From the NCBI RefSeq assembly GCF_030435805.1, contig NC_081295.1:157575001-157639000 (forward strand): 64,000 nt of DNA. The letters run 5' to 3'. Origin of the DNA: Mustela lutreola (taxonomy: Eukaryota; Chordata; Mammalia; Carnivora; Mustelidae). Both the position numbers and the translations under genes were made by a program. Numbering within the stretch: position 1 is the first letter of the stretch; each line of letters starts with the position of its first letter. Positions 37,598 to 49,502 of this stretch are shown here, piece after piece. The notes beneath the pieces were generated by a model. The model did no database searches. It saw only the letters and a list, made by a program, of their open reading frames with translations, and was not told the DNA's origin.

Positions 37598-37742
37598 GTC
37601 CTCAGTGGTGACCAGAGGCAGCTGCTCTGTTGCAAGATGGCAGTGCTAATACCAGCTCAGAAGCCTTGGAGTACCGACTTGCAGCCAAAGAAGGCTCTGC
37701 TCAAGCGCGAATCTCTGGGAACCCAGGCCTCAGCAGACAGAG
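37598..37742 (+). other. ZKSCAN3: Second exon of the ZKSCAN3-like locus
   Basis: 145 bases, phase 0 in and phase 1 out, matching the family. Codons for LLCCKMAVL begin at about 37619. Too short to stand out as an open frame; identified by its match to ZKSCAN3/4. Confidence 0.78.
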
Positions 37743-39307
37743 GTGAGTGTTGTCTCCTGGGCAGCTTGAATTCTACAGCCTTCGTCCAGCTTAAGGATCA
37801 CGTGATAGGTCCTCTGACCACTACGCTGGTCATCATTGACTGTACTTTGAGACTAAAAGGGAAATTTTAAACAGTGGCGGAACCTATTCCTAATCGAGCC
37901 CAGACATAATACAAAGATAGACAAGTGAAGCTTGGTTTGGAAAGAATTGGTTTTCTGTTCATTTCACACGTAACCGTGGAGGCCTCTAAGTGGTAGTCCG
38001 TGGGTCTGGGGGGGACGGCGGCAGATAAGCAGAGTGATACAGCTCGAGACGGGGAGAAGTGCCAAGAAGAAAATGACAGAATCTGTCAAGCCAGCTGGAA
38101 TACCCCACAGATTACAGGACTATTGCAAATGACTAGAAATCCTCTAAACCCTGGCTCTGTTACTAGAATAGCATGAATCACCCCCAAGGATGAGGCTGTA
38201 TGTCGGGAACGTGTGTGCAGCTTAAGGCAGTCAGGCAAGAGGAGTTCCCCCTTATCAAGGCAAGGTCAGCACTTTTGTGCTGTTCGGGCCTTCAACTATC
38301 TGAGCGAGGGCCATCCACAGTAGGGAAAAGATTCTGCTTTATGCATATACCAGCTCAGATGTTAGTGTCCTCCCCAAACATCCTCAGTCATGCCCAGAAC
38401 AATGCGTGACCACATGTCTGGGCACCCTGTGCTCTGGTCATGTTGACCCATAAAACTGACCATTACGATACTGAGTATTCACTACAGAATTAGGACTTAA
38501 CCATGCTCCTCCCCACTCCCCTCTTTTGATTTCCAGTTATTCCAACTGATAGTAAGAACCTAGGAAATAACCTTTATGCCTCCCGCCCCTGCTTCCAGAT
38601 CAGGACAGAGAAGGGTGGGTACGAAGCTGAGAGACAGAGATAAGTGACGGGCTCCGTATTGTTCGCTCAGCACCAGGCAAGCCTGACGAATGGATGATTC
38701 TAAAGCTGGGTTGATTCTACTCGCTCTCTTACTAACATAAATTCCCTCCTGCTAGAGACCACAGTGCTCACACTCCCATTTCCGGAAGTAAACTTTTCTT
38801 TCCTATTGCTAAACTCAGTCAGCAAATCTCACAGTGTTAAGTCACACACTAAGGAACCAAAGATGAGCAGTTTTCTCCCCTTCGAAGAGCAGGAGAACTG
38901 AACTCTCCCCTAAGATGTTCCCTGTCCATGTCTGTCCTCATTCTGTGAGTCTGCCTGACAGCCCATGTCCACACACAGGAGCTGCACAGACCAGCGTTCA
39001 AGAGCAGCTGCTGTGGGCCTGTGGTCCACCCAGAAAGTGGGACTGGGCGAGCACGGTGCGCAGCCTGTCCAAGGCCGCCTGCCATGCCCCTGGCCTGTGT
39101 GGCAACTGTCACGGGGCAGTCTCCTCTCCTGCAGAGTGGGGCTCGCTCAGCTGCAGCACCACACCAGCTCCTCTGCAGCAGGACATTCTACCATGTGCGC
39201 TGCTGACACATGGCTTCCTTGGGTGCCATCCTGTGGGACAGAGGACACAGGGAGCAAACATATCTGCGTATTCCTGCTTGTTGTTTACACAGATTTAAAA
39301 ACTGCCA
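37743..39307. other. No recognised feature
   Basis: Where the KRAB exon of ZKSCAN3 would be expected. I searched both strands for KRAB- and finger-like codons and saw none. Confidence 0.4.
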
Positions 39308-39500
39308 GGGCGCCTGGGCAGCCCAATCGGCTAAGCAGCTGACTCGATCGTGGCTCAGGTCACAATCCCAGGGTTGTGAGATTCGCCCCACGCTGGGCTC
39401 CACTCAGTGTGGAGTCTGATTGAGATTTCCTCTCCCTCCGCCCCTCCCCGTTTACATGCTCTGTCTTTTTCTTTCAAATAAATAAATCTTTAAAACATTT
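39308..39500 (+). mobile_element. CAN-SINE, older subfamily
   Basis: GGGCGCCTGGGCAGCCCAAT head, 'ctctccctccgcccctcccc' body, TTTCAAATAAATAAATC tail. Confidence 0.88.
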
Positions 39501-40419
39501 TTTAAGATATTGCTTCAATCTAAAAAGGGCTGTTTGTTTTCTGAACAAACCTGTCAGCCTTTCTTTAAAAAAAAAAAAATCTGGTGCCACACCGGGGGCT
39601 GTTAAGGCCACAGTGCTTTCTGAAGATGGTGGCCACACAGAACAGGTAAGAATTCCTGGGATCTGGGAGCACGTGTTCTTGACTATGCAGTGGGTGAGAG
39701 ATACAGTGAGGGTCTTCCTGCTCCTGCACCTGTACCGCACTTGCTAAGTTACAGGGTACACGGGGCACATGCTACCTGCTGATGAACGTTCACAGCCTGT
39801 CTCCAAAGGCAGGACGGCAGCCAGGTGCCCCATGACATAACCGGAAGTAAAAGTCTGTCTCCTGGGGCTGAGTAGATGGCCACTTAAAAATGAAAGTCAG
39901 AGTCAATCTAGGCTTAGGAGCGTGGAGCTGATCCTTCCCGCCCTGCACCCCAGCCGCACCTCGGGGAAGGAAGGAAGGCTCCCCAGTGCTCTGGCCACCG
40001 CTGCGGTGGACTCGACCACACTGCTCCTGTGCTCCCTGAGCTGCCAGCGAGTCACACAGTGTCCTCCCCTGGCAGCTGTAGCCCTCCACCTGTCTTGGTA
40101 TTTCTGTTGGAGAGAAACGTGTCTAAATTCATCTGACGGAATCTGAGAAACACCTGCAACGAGGAGCAGAAAGTGAAAGCAGCCCAGTGAGTGCGGGCGC
40201 CCGGGAGGCGGCGCGGCTGCGGCGTGAATGCCCGTTGCGGGCTGTTCTGCAGGCCAGCGTCTGATGGACTTCTGCCCAGAGCTGCTGCTTGCGAGTTGAC
40301 GCCTCTTCTATATTCCAGACCAAGTACTCTGTTAGAGATACGGTTTGCAAATAATCTTTCCCTATCTGTAGCTTGGCTTTCAATCGTTAAGTCTTTCACA
40401 GAGCAACACTTTTAAATTT

Positions 40420-41000
40420 TGATCAAGACCAAATTATTAATTTTTCCTTTAATCAACCACGGTTTTGATATCAATTCTAAGAATCTTAGCCTAAATCTAG
40501 GTCCTGATGATTTCCCAGCTTTTCTTTTAAACATTTTATACTTTTAGGTTTTATGTTGTAGTCCATGATTCATTTTGAGCTGATTTTTGTATGAGGTGTG
40601 AAATTTAAGCTATTTTTATTTTATTTTGCCTATGGATGCCCAACTGTGCCAGCACCATTTTCTGAAAAGACTATCCTTCCTCCACTAAACTGTTTCTGCA
40701 CCTTTGTGAAGAATCTGTTGGGCATTTTTGTGTGGATCTGCTTCTGGGTTCTCCAGTCTGAACTCTATGTCTACACCACGTTCTCTTGAGCACTGTAGAC
40801 AGACCGTAGCCCTAGCATCAGCCAAAGTGATTCTTCCCACTTTATTCTTTTTCAAGCTTTAGTTTTTCCTAGGTCCCTTGCCTTTCCATATAAATCTTAG
40901 AATAAGTTTATATCTACAAAAAATTTCTGGTGAGATTTTGAGAGGATCTGTATTAAACCAAAAATCAGTGTAGAGAGAACTGATATTTTTACTGTGTTGT
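40420..41000 (-). mobile_element. Old L1 fragment, reverse
   Basis: Plus-strand reading 'cctatggatgcccaactgtg' then 'agcaccattttctgaaaaga', and 'aatctgttgggcatttttgt', is the reverse complement of L1 ORF2. Confidence 0.8.
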
Positions 41001-41039
41001 GTCTTCTAACCCATGAACACTGTGTGCCTCCATTGATTC

Positions 41040-41300
41040 TAATCTTTGCTTTCTTTCACCGGGATATGGGCAACGCAGTTCTGAACTGAATTACACCAAT
41101 AACCAGAATGAGCATAAAATCAGATTCTTTCTAAGTGCCTACAAAGAAGAACCCAAATGGCTAACACTTTCATTGTGGCCTTGTGGCACCTGGAGTAGAG
41201 AAACAAGCTAGTTAACTGGGATTTCTGACTTAAAGAACTGTGAAATAATAAATTTATGTTGTTTTAAACCACTGGGAGTTTGTGGTAATCTGTTAAGATG
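41040..41300 (+). mobile_element. MaLR-like (MLT1-type) LTR remnant
   Basis: 'aactgtgaaataataaattt' then 'atgttgttttaaaccactgg' and 'tttgtggtaatctgttaaga' are the closing phrases of old MaLR LTRs. Decayed fossil; start not definable. Confidence 0.5.
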
Positions 41301-41609
41301 GCAACAGAAAATAAAATACAAGTAACATTATAGGCATCACCTGGGAAATTATTAAAAATTAAAACCCAGACCTGCAGAATCTGAACACACATTTAACATG
41401 ATACCCAAGTGAATTGATTACACTCATTTTTGAAAATCACTGGTAATACTTTGCCTGCTGTGGAAGTGGAACAAAGAAATTGAAAAAGAACACGTTTGCA
41501 TGGGTTCCAAAGAAAGACAAATAAAGCCACAAATTTTAATGACCAGAAGAAAAAAAAGGAAAGAAAAAGACCACCACAGAAGGGGTGTGGGCCAAAGATC
41601 CCGAATCTA

Positions 41610-42030
41610 TTTTGCATGGATTTCTGGGTGCGGTATAAGAAAGTGGTCCAGTTTCATTCTTCTGCACGTGGCTCTCCAGCTTTCCCTTGACTGTTTACAA
41701 GACTTTTTCCATTGGACATTCTTTCCTGCGTTGTCAAAGATTAACTGACCATAGAGTTGTGGCTTCATTTTTGGGTTTTCTGTTCTGTTCTATTGAGTTA
41801 TGTGTCTATTTTTGTGCCAGTACCATACTGTTTTGATGATCACAGCTTTGTAATAGAACTTAAAGTCCAGAACTGTGATGTCTCCAGTTTTGTTTTTCTT
41901 TTTTCAAGGTTGCTATGGCTTTCAGGGTCTTCTGTGACTCCATATGAATTTTAGGTTTGTTGTAGCTCTGTGAAAAATGCTGCTGGTATTTTGACAGAGA
42001 TTGCATTGGGACCTGCCAATGTTTTTAAGA
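41610..42030 (-). mobile_element. L1 fragment, reverse
   Basis: Reverse L1 ORF2 text: 'tccagtttcattcttctgca', 'ttccattggacattctttcc', 'gccagtaccatactgttttg', 'agagattgcattggg'. An A/G-rich junk run precedes it. Confidence 0.85.
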
Positions 42031-42299
42031 GACATCTCTATCTACCACTAACGGCTCAAGGACCACTGGATATGCTTTATTATGTGGAAGGAGTTTCTAG
42101 TTCCTAAATGAGCTCTATAAGGGGCTATAAGCCAACCTACTCAACGGATGAATCTGGAAGTTTGGGTTATGTCAGAGAGTAGTGAGCCAAAGCTAGATTT
42201 GACTTAGGTGGCCTTTAGGTAAACATGTAAAAAAACAGCCATTGGTAAAGGTTGGGTGCTGCTAGACATCTAACGGGAAGGAAAGCAGATGAAGAGACA

Positions 42300-42545
42300 A
42301 GTACTAATATTTATTGAATATCCTCTATGTGGCAGGCACTGTGCTGGGCTTATATATATGGCGCTTATATTGATGATCTAGTTTCTACAAATGACTGATT
42401 TGGGGATTATAATCTGTTTACAAATGAGGGAATTCAAGTTCAGAAGAGCTCAGTAGCATATGTAAGAAAAAAGGAAGAAACTATATAAAGTTTTTTATTT
42501 AAATGTAGGTCTCCAACTCCAAAATTCATATGGCTTTCTCTACTT
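42300..42545 (-). mobile_element. MIR relic, reverse
   Basis: 'actaatatttattgaatatc', 'ggcaggcactgtgctgggct' and 'tttacaaatgagggaattca' follow the reverse MIR sentence. Confidence 0.7.
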
Positions 42546-42782
42546 CAGGGCAAATAACGGAAGGGAAGAAAGCAGCTGTGGTACGCAGAGAGGACTATCA
42601 TTTAGGAATAACTAGATACAGGAGTAAAGAGGGAAAGGGGGTGAAAAAGGCAGATGGGTGCTAAATGAGCAAGGTGGCCGTCCTTCAAATGGTAAAAGCA
42701 GGGCAAGAGGTAAAAGGTGGTCATTGTGAGTGCTGGTCTCCTATACCTATATATGCATGTATTTTGAGGGAAACAGAATTTT

Positions 42783-42973
42783 AATAAACATTTTTACTTA
42801 TTATTTATTTATTTATTTATCTGGGAAGGGGGAGAGCTTGAGTGGAGGGGAACGGCAGAGGGAGAGGGAGAAGCAAACTCCTCACTGAGCAGGAAGCCTG
42901 ACACAGGGCTCAATCCCTGAGACCATGACCTGAGCCCACAGCAGACACTTAACTGAACCACCCAGGTGCCCCA
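42783..42973 (-). mobile_element. CAN-SINE, reverse (first of a nested pair)
   Basis: Ends CCAGGTGCCCCA. Duplication AGGGAAAcAGAATTTT / AGGGAAAtAGAATTTT (42767-42782 and 42974-42989). The next SINE landed inside its right duplication. Confidence 0.93.
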
Positions 42974-42988
42974 AGGGAAATAGAATTT

Positions 42989-43178
42989 TTTTCTTAATGG
43001 TATTTATTTATTTGACAGAGACACAAGCGAGAGAGGGAACACAAGCAGGAGAAGGGGGAAAGGGAGAAGCAGGCTTCCCGCAGAGCAGGGAGCCCGATGT
43101 AGGGCTCGATCCCAGGACCCTGGGACCATAACGCAAGTGGAAGGCAGACAGTTTGCAACTAAGCCACCACGCGCCCCA
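42989..43178 (-). mobile_element. CAN-SINE, reverse (second of the pair)
   Basis: Ends ACGCGCCCC. Duplication GGAAATAGAATTT (42976-42988 and 43179-43191), which reuses the first SINE's duplicated sequence, so it came later. Confidence 0.93.
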
Positions 43179-43191
43179 GGAAATAGAATTT

Positions 43192-43975
43192 AAAAAAAAA
43201 AAAAAAAGTTATGCACACAAAATTTTATCACCATAAAACTGAAAGGCAACAAATGAATCTAAAAAGAAAATCCATAAAAGGTGCTCCAAAGTTTGAGATA
43301 TATATGCATATAAGGTCAGACTTTTACAGATACCCTGAATAAACAGTCCAACAAGGATATGTCTTTTGCCCTAAAAGCCACCTTTTATAGGAGGTTTCAC
43401 CCATACAGAGACAGAAAGTAAAACACTGATATACAGGCCCCTAAATAAATACAATTTTGGAGGTAGTAAATTTTAAATGACATTAATAAGTGCCGGAGTC
43501 TTGGGCTAAATTATACTTCCTTATTTGAATGTGTTCAGTTCAGTAGGTATGTGTTATTTTAAGCTCTCAAATTATTTACTGGATACCTCAGCGTAACTGG
43601 ATTTAATCCTGTGAATAGAAAAGATTATGCCCCAGCAATAATCCTGCATAATTACTGCTTTCTTCCATCTCTAAAAGATGTGTTCTTTTAAGTGATTACG
43701 GACAATATGCATGTAGAATTCTTTGGCTAATAGTGTAACAAAGTGAAAGAGCATTAAAACGGAGTTGCTAAAATGTCAGGAAATAGAAGTCGTTAATCCC
43801 ATTTGTCTCATTCCATGTCCAACAGCAAATATCTCATAGCTTAAATCCAACTAAGTCCAACGACTCATACAAAAGCAAAACCACCAACCAGCAAATACAC
43901 CCAACAAACAGAAAGCTCCAAGCGAAGCATGTATACCAGCATTCTCGGTGAGGTCACAAACACTTCTTCCCCTTT
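43192..43975. other. No recognised feature
   Basis: AT-rich intergenic sequence; nothing recognised. Confidence 0.4.
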
Positions 43976-43990
43976 TCATTCCACATTTTA

Positions 43991-44177
43991 TTTTATTTTT
44001 TTTTAAAGATTTTATTCATTTATTTGACAGAGAGATCACAAGTAGGCAGAGAGAGAGAGAGGAGGAAGCAGGCTCCCTGCTGAGCAGAGAGCCCGATGCG
44101 GGACTCGATCCCAGGACCCTGAGATCATGACCTGAGCCGAAGGCAGCGGCTTTACCCACTGAGCCACCCAGGCTCCC
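43991..44177 (-). mobile_element. CAN-SINE, reverse
   Basis: Ends CCACCCAGGCTCCC. Perfect 15-bp duplication TCATTCCACATTTTA (43976-43990 and 44178-44192). Mustelid-type. Confidence 0.96.
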
Positions 44178-44599
44178 TCATTCCACATTTTAATTTCCAC
44201 CTGCATTATTTCCAGGGAACAGCGTGCTGCACTCGTCTCTCTAGCTCTGTCTTCACCGAACAAGTGCACGGAACCTAACGTCCTGTGGCCACTGACGCCA
44301 GTGGTGCTGAGACTGGATGCCAGGTACCAAACAGCATTACAAAGTAACCCCCAGAGCCTGCCGCTGGGAACCAGAACGACATTAGCACTTTCTGCCCCTG
44401 TTTGCTATCAATAATCTAGATTAAAACCTGCTACCCCCCCCCCCCCAGCTCCAGACGCCTCTCCCTGGGAATCTTCATGTCCCGAGCCCAGCTCAGTGCC
44501 CCACAGAGAAGCACTTACTGGCCGCTTAGCTAATGACGGGAAAAGGCTCCCCTTCTTCGTCACAGGATTCTGGCAAGAACGGCACCCACTCATCATTCC

Positions 44600-44623
44600 T
44601 CCGTCCGTCCGTCCGTCCGTCCG
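44600..44623. repeat. (CCGT)n microsatellite
   Basis: Five to six TCCG units at the left edge of the CpG island. Confidence 0.9.
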
Positions 44624-45240
44624 CTCAAGAAGCAGGGCGTTCCTGCGGCGTGCCGGGCCTGCGTTAAGCCCCTCGGGTGCTGCAGACAAGAGCCAGCATC
44701 GTTAACCCCGCCGGGCACAGCTGTGGGCCACCGGCAACGGCACCAAACGTCTGCCCGGAGGAGCAGCCGCTGCTGCACGGCAGAAGCTGGGGTTTCCCAG
44801 ACGGGGGTGGCAGGGGCTGTAGACGCGGACGCGGCGGTTCCGACAGGCCTCCCTGAGCCGCCCCGACTGCCCTCGGAGAAGCCGGCCCTGCCCTGCGCCA
44901 ACAGAAAGGACCCGCGACGGAGGGCCGCCCGCCCCGACCCCCGGCCCCTCGCCCCCCCGGCCCCTGCCCAGAGCCCCCACTGCGCTTCCCCCGTGCTCCC
45001 AGCCCTACCCGCCGCGCAGGCCGCCGAGAGGAACTGGCGCATGCCCCGCCCCCGCCGGATGCACTTCCGGGGCCGCTCTAGGATGGCAGGAAGGTCCTCA
45101 AACTCGGTGGCTGCTGTGAACCCCTGGCAGGAAGCGGCTGGCTGGGCCCGGCCGGCAACGTGGTCACGTTCAGCTAGCCCGCCGTCTCTCCCCCTGCTCC
45201 GCGCCCCTTCCGCCGGGCGGGCCGCCCACCAGTCTTAGTG
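44600..45240. promoter_or_regulatory. Orphan CpG island
   Basis: About 640 bp of dense CpG with GC boxes (CCCCGCCCC near 45044) and an ETS-type CACTTCCGGGG at about 45061. It looks like a housekeeping promoter, but no recognised coding exon lies nearby on either strand. A plus-strand GTGAGT at about 45347 could be a donor. It could start a noncoding transcript or an alternative first exon of a neighbour; this is inference. Confidence 0.6.
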
Positions 45241-45849
45241 GTGGTTACGCGCGGGGAGTCACCCTCCCTTTGTCTGTAAAATCCGGACACTTCCCTCACA
45301 GGGTTGTTGCCGGCTTGCCCAGACCTGCTATGCAGAGGCCTGGCGTGAGTGAGGGCTTCTGTGAGTATTTGCCCCATAACTAGTGCCGTACCCTACTGGC
45401 CTGATACTCATCTGTCCTGCTTTGACCGCCGGCCAGCCTGGTCTTTGTTTCTAACCGCAGGGCCCAGACCAAGTCGAAGGAGGAAAGTTACGGGGTAAAC
45501 GTGCGTAGACACGTTTCCCTAAAACAGTACCGAAAGAGTATTCTTAGTCCAGAGTTAGTGTCCGACCTCCGAACGCAGCACCAGGGCAGGAGATCGCTGA
45601 AGAAACTAGCCTGCTCCGTCGGGCATCTAGGACTGGAATGATCAGTGTCCCGTGTTGTGCTCAGAAAAACACCAGGGTCGTCCCTCGGCAATCCAAAGAC
45701 AGTTTGGGGGTCTAGGAAATCGGTACTTCCAGATGCACCTGGTAGGGCTGGCACTAAGTCACACAGGCAGCCGTTGCCGTGGGACTATCTCTGCTGCCAG
45801 TGAACAAGATCCAAGGGAAGGCTCTTGCTTGTAGGCAGTATGGGTGGGC

Positions 45850-46170
45850 TGAACTGTTGATTCTTTTTCCTCCTCCTCTCCTGCATCTTCTCCTTTCTCC
45901 TCCTGATGAGGGAGATCTGTGTGCCAAGGGAGCGGGCCAATCCAGCAGGGAAATCCCAGTCCTGGCCACGGGGCCATTCTGGGTTTCTGCCCCTGCCCCG
46001 CCGGCTGTGGGCACAGATACGGAAGTCAAAGCATATAAACTACCCCTTTTGCTTGTGCTGGGGGCTCACACCTTGAGAGATGACTCTCCTCTGAGCCCGC
46101 TGGCATTAAATAAACCTCCTATCCTCAAGCGGCTTGGTTCTTGTCAGGATCCAGTCCAGGTTCTGAAACA
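45850..46170 (+). mobile_element. LTR-like remnant
   Basis: TATA-like 'catataaac' at about 46031, then 'gagcccgctggcattaaata' with AATAAAC at about 46109, and a CA end at about 46170. This resembles the promoter-to-poly-A part of a class I retroviral LTR. Left boundary and family not established; a fossil. Confidence 0.45.
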
Positions 46171-46399
46171 CGCCCTCTCTCTGTTGTTAATATACCTTAC
46201 TGAGAAAACAAACTCCCAACATAAAAACCTTCATTCAGTAATGGTGGGGACATGAACCAGAGGATGACCGTTTCCGTCCTTTACTTCTGGTCAAGAGAAT
46301 GAAGCCTAAGAAATCAGGTAATACCTTTAAAAAGCTCAAAATGTACTACAATTTCAACCAAGAAAATGTGCATTTCCTATTTCCATTTCTTGCCACTTT

Positions 46400-46640
46400 C
46401 CTTCAACAAGAGTCTCTCAACTTGAGCACTATTGACGCCATGGGCTGCAGAACTTGGTTGTGAGGCAGCCCTGTGCATTGTAGGATTACAGCATTCCCGA
46501 CCTCCACTCACTAGCTTCCAGCAGCTCCTTCCTTTCCAATCTGCCACTGCAACCTCCTTGCCAGCTATGAAACCACAAGTCTCTTGACATGGTCAAACGT
46601 TTCCTGGGGGACAAAGTCACCCTGGTTGAGAAGCACTGAT
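46400..46640 (-). mobile_element. MER5-type hAT-Charlie DNA transposon
   Basis: 'tcaacttgagcactattgac', 'ccctgtgcattgtaggatta', 'catggtcaaacgtttcctgg', ending 'ggttgagaagcactg', whose complement is the CAGTGcTTCTCAA terminal repeat. A non-autonomous element about 240 bp long. Confidence 0.88.
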
Positions 46641-46803
46641 TTAAACCAAGCCTACTTGACATATCTGAAAATATTTTGAAGACCTTGTTCATATAGTCTT
46701 TTCCCATTTGCATCTCATGGCAACTCCTAGCCCCCAACCAGTCCAAATTGCCCTTTTCCCCGACCTTTCAAAATCTCATAGTCCACATGAAATCTAAGTT
46801 ACC

Positions 46804-46985
46804 ACGGTGCCTGGGTGGCTCAGTTGGTTGGGTCCCCAACCTGGTTTCAGCTGGGGTCATGGTCTCGCGTCCTTGGATCAAGGGCCATGTGGTTCCAAGT
46901 CAGCTTTTCCCTCTCCTTCCAGCCCCAGCCCCCATCCCGTGCACACACACTCGTGCTCTCTCTCAAATAAATAAATGAATGAGTA
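46804..46985 (+). mobile_element. CAN-SINE, older
   Basis: CACGGTGCCTGGGTGGCTCA head; diverged body; tail TCTCAAATAAATAAATG. Confidence 0.85.
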
Positions 46986-47009
46986 ATCGTTAAGAATTAA
47001 AAAGACTTT

Positions 47010-47205
47010 GGGGTGTCTGGGTGGCTCAGTCGTTTAAACATCTGCCTTGGGCTCAGGTCATGATCTCGGGGTCTTGGGCTCAAGCCCTGCATTAGGCTCC
47101 CTGCTCAGCAAGAAGTCTGCTTCTGCACCTCTCCCCTGTCCTTCTGAACCCCTCCCCTGGCTTGTGCGCATGTACACTCTCTCTCAAAAAAAATCTTTTT
47201 AAGAA
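47010..47205 (+). mobile_element. CAN-SINE, older
   Basis: GGGGTGTCTGGGTGGCTCAG head, tail CTCTCTCTCAAAAAAAATC. It follows the previous SINE by about 25 bp in the same orientation. Confidence 0.85.
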
Positions 47206-47816
47206 AGGAATTTAAAAGGCCTTTAAAAAAATCTAAGTCACCCCATCTTTAGCATTTAGTCGAATGACATATCACCCCTGTACATCTTCTGTTATGCCTG
47301 ACAGCATTGCCCATGCATTACTATCCTTTCCTCCAAACAAGGGGAGACTCTTATGAGGAGACATGATTATTCTATTTTGTAGGGTAGAAACAGTGGAAAG
47401 AAACAACTAAATAAAATGTCAGGGCTCCAGGTCATGGATTTCCTTCACATCTACAGACCAGTGGAGAAAACGGTCTCATGAAGGGATGTATGGAGTGAGG
47501 GACAGTTGGTCATTGCTACCTGATGGCAGTAGCTCCATAGGTATTCTTGAGGTTTAAAGTTCTCTCTTCCCAAGTAGTAAGTGCCCTGGAGGGTAGAAGG
47601 TCAAGTTTTAATACTTGGCTTTTTGCCTTTAACAAATGCCTGACCCAGCACAATGCACCTATCAAAGTTGATTGACAAAACAGCACCTCTTTGAGATGGA
47701 TACACCAGAAGGAAGCTGAGTGACAACATGTAAAGACAGAGGGTTCAAAACCACTGAAAGGACAAGTTTGGAGGGCTTTGGGAGATTATCTGCTACAACA
47801 TTCTCTCAATTATTTT

Positions 47817-48020
47817 TTTATTTTTATTTTTTTAATATTCCATTTATCCATTTGACAGACAGAGATCACAAGTAGGCAGAGACGCAGGCAGAGAGAGAGA
47901 GAGGGAGAAGCAGGCTCCCTGTCGAGCAGAGAGCCCGATGCGGGGCTCGATCCCAGGACCCTGAAATCATGACCCGAGCCAAAGGCAGAGGCTTAACCCA
48001 CTGAGCCACCCAGGCACCCC
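47817..48020 (-). mobile_element. CAN-SINE, reverse
   Basis: 'ccatttgacagacagagatc' to CCAGGCACCCC. An imperfect duplication CTCTCAATTATTTT / CTTTCAATTATTTT lies on each side. Confidence 0.92.
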
Positions 48021-49490
48021 GACTCTCTCTTTCAATTATTTTGAATATGGCCTATACAAATTATAACTTTACACATGATAGTACACATACAAATACAGAA
48101 TACTGAAACAAAAGTATCATGAAACAGTATTATCATTATGAGTGAATTCTGGTATTTTCTGTTCTAAATGCTTCCATTTCATTTTTTGGAATACCTACTG
48201 ATAGAGGATAATGACAGCCGCTTCCACCTGTGTCACCAAACATCCTCCAAAAATGATGTAGAACAAGAAAAACAAAACTACACAAAACAGAAAGTGCCTA
48301 AACTTTAAATTACCTGGAATACAAAGTGAGAAAACAGCAGAAACCCGCATGGCAAGCCTTTGTGGTAGGAAATGGACAGTCTGAGAAAGTTCTAGAAGAG
48401 AGAAATGGCCCTAAAAACTGCTCTAAAATCACCACCAGATGGATGATTGTATCCTAAGTGTGAAATGAGTGTATCCTAAGTGATCCTAAGTGTGAAAATT
48501 GGGAAGAATATACTGGGAGATGAGAACACTAACTAGAGCAAGAGGCTTAAAAAGGTATGTAATTCAAAGTGGCAGTCTTCAAAAGACATACTTTTGCAGG
48601 GAGAGGAGTAAAGGAAAAAAAAATCACTTTTTGGGAAACATGTACTGAAAAGGATACAGAATGAAAAAGGAAATTTTTCAGATTCCTTCAAGATATGTAC
48701 ACACGAAGAATCCAAAACCAGTAATCACAGAGTCCACATTAAATAATTAAGATTTTAAGATTTTGTTACTTGGACATTACATTAAATAAAAAAGATTGTG
48801 TTACTTGGACAGAAGGGACCATTGATAAAGGAATCCAGTACACACTCTAAGTTTAGGAAATAGGAGAAAACATGGAAAAGCCTAGGAAAAGGCACTACAT
48901 GGAAACAGAAAATCAGAACCAACGCACCTCAACTAGTAAGAATCACCTAGCCCACTCCTCCAAAAATCCTTGAAGAAAAAGAAAAATGAAACAGCACTGC
49001 AAAGTAAACTGAACACCTCAAACAAGCATCGCGGATATGAAAAACACCTTGAATCAGAAACTCAAAAATTAAAAGCAAAGATGGATCAAAAAACTAGAAG
49101 GAAATGAAAAGAGGGCTGATTGAACTCAGGAAAGAAATGGAAGAGAGTCACCTCAGAAACAAACCCCTAGGGAAGAAAACCCCAAGGGTGAATTGTAAAC
49201 CGTAAACAGTGCACTGCGGCAGGAAAACAAAGAGAATGAAAGTAAAAGGAAAGAAGAAAGAGGAAAGTGTCGGGAAGGAGTGACTGAAATAGAAGCTGGG
49301 CCAATGAAGTCCCTCAAAAATAAAACAATGAAACAAAATTAGTATTGAAACCCATAATCCAAGAAAACTTCACATTGAAGCACTGAAAACAAGACCTGAA
49401 TATGCAAAGAGCTCACAGGATACCTGGGAAGATTATCCTGGGACAGGAAACACTCTGTGTGTGTGTGTGTGTATTTAATTCAATGAAGAA
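48021..49490. other. A-rich sequence, unrecognised
   Basis: Plus-strand A-rich throughout, as in LINE-derived DNA, but I cannot name a family. Small local duplications occur: TGTATCCTAAGTG repeated at 48448-48482, and a TGTTACTTGGACA pair at about 48764 and 48799. Confidence 0.4.
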
Positions 49491-49502
49491 AGGTATGACC
49501 CA

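Larger units (their letters stand above)
35908..37742 (+). pseudogene. ZKSCAN3: ZKSCAN3-like remnant: SCAN exon plus next exon
   Basis: Two exons of a SCAN-KRAB zinc-finger gene on the opposite strand from ZSCAN31. The first (to 36318, donor CCGCAG|GTAGAG) encodes [20 protein letters not shown], then a complete SCAN domain ([20 protein letters not shown] to [16 protein letters not shown]). The second (37598-37742, acceptor CTTCCAG, donor GTGAGT) encodes VLSGDQRQLLCCKMAVL and KKALLKRESLGTQASADR, like human ZKSCAN3/4 (LLCCKMALL, KALLKHESVG, from memory). The position of the family's initiator Met reads ATA (35908-35910), and no in-frame ATG lies between the upstream stop (35722) and SCAN. No KRAB or finger exons are visible on the plus strand to 64 kb. 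Human synteny favours ZKSCAN3 over ZKSCAN4. Probably a dying gene; a start in an upstream exon cannot be excluded. Confidence 0.8.

Noticed and set aside
44593-45238. GC-rich frames of 149-171 codons at 45 kb
   Set aside because: CpG-island artefact; both strands open at once.
45850-46255. Apparent 158-codon frame across 45.8-46.2 kb
   Set aside because: It runs through an LTR-like remnant with TATA and AATAAA signals; no protein similarity recognised.
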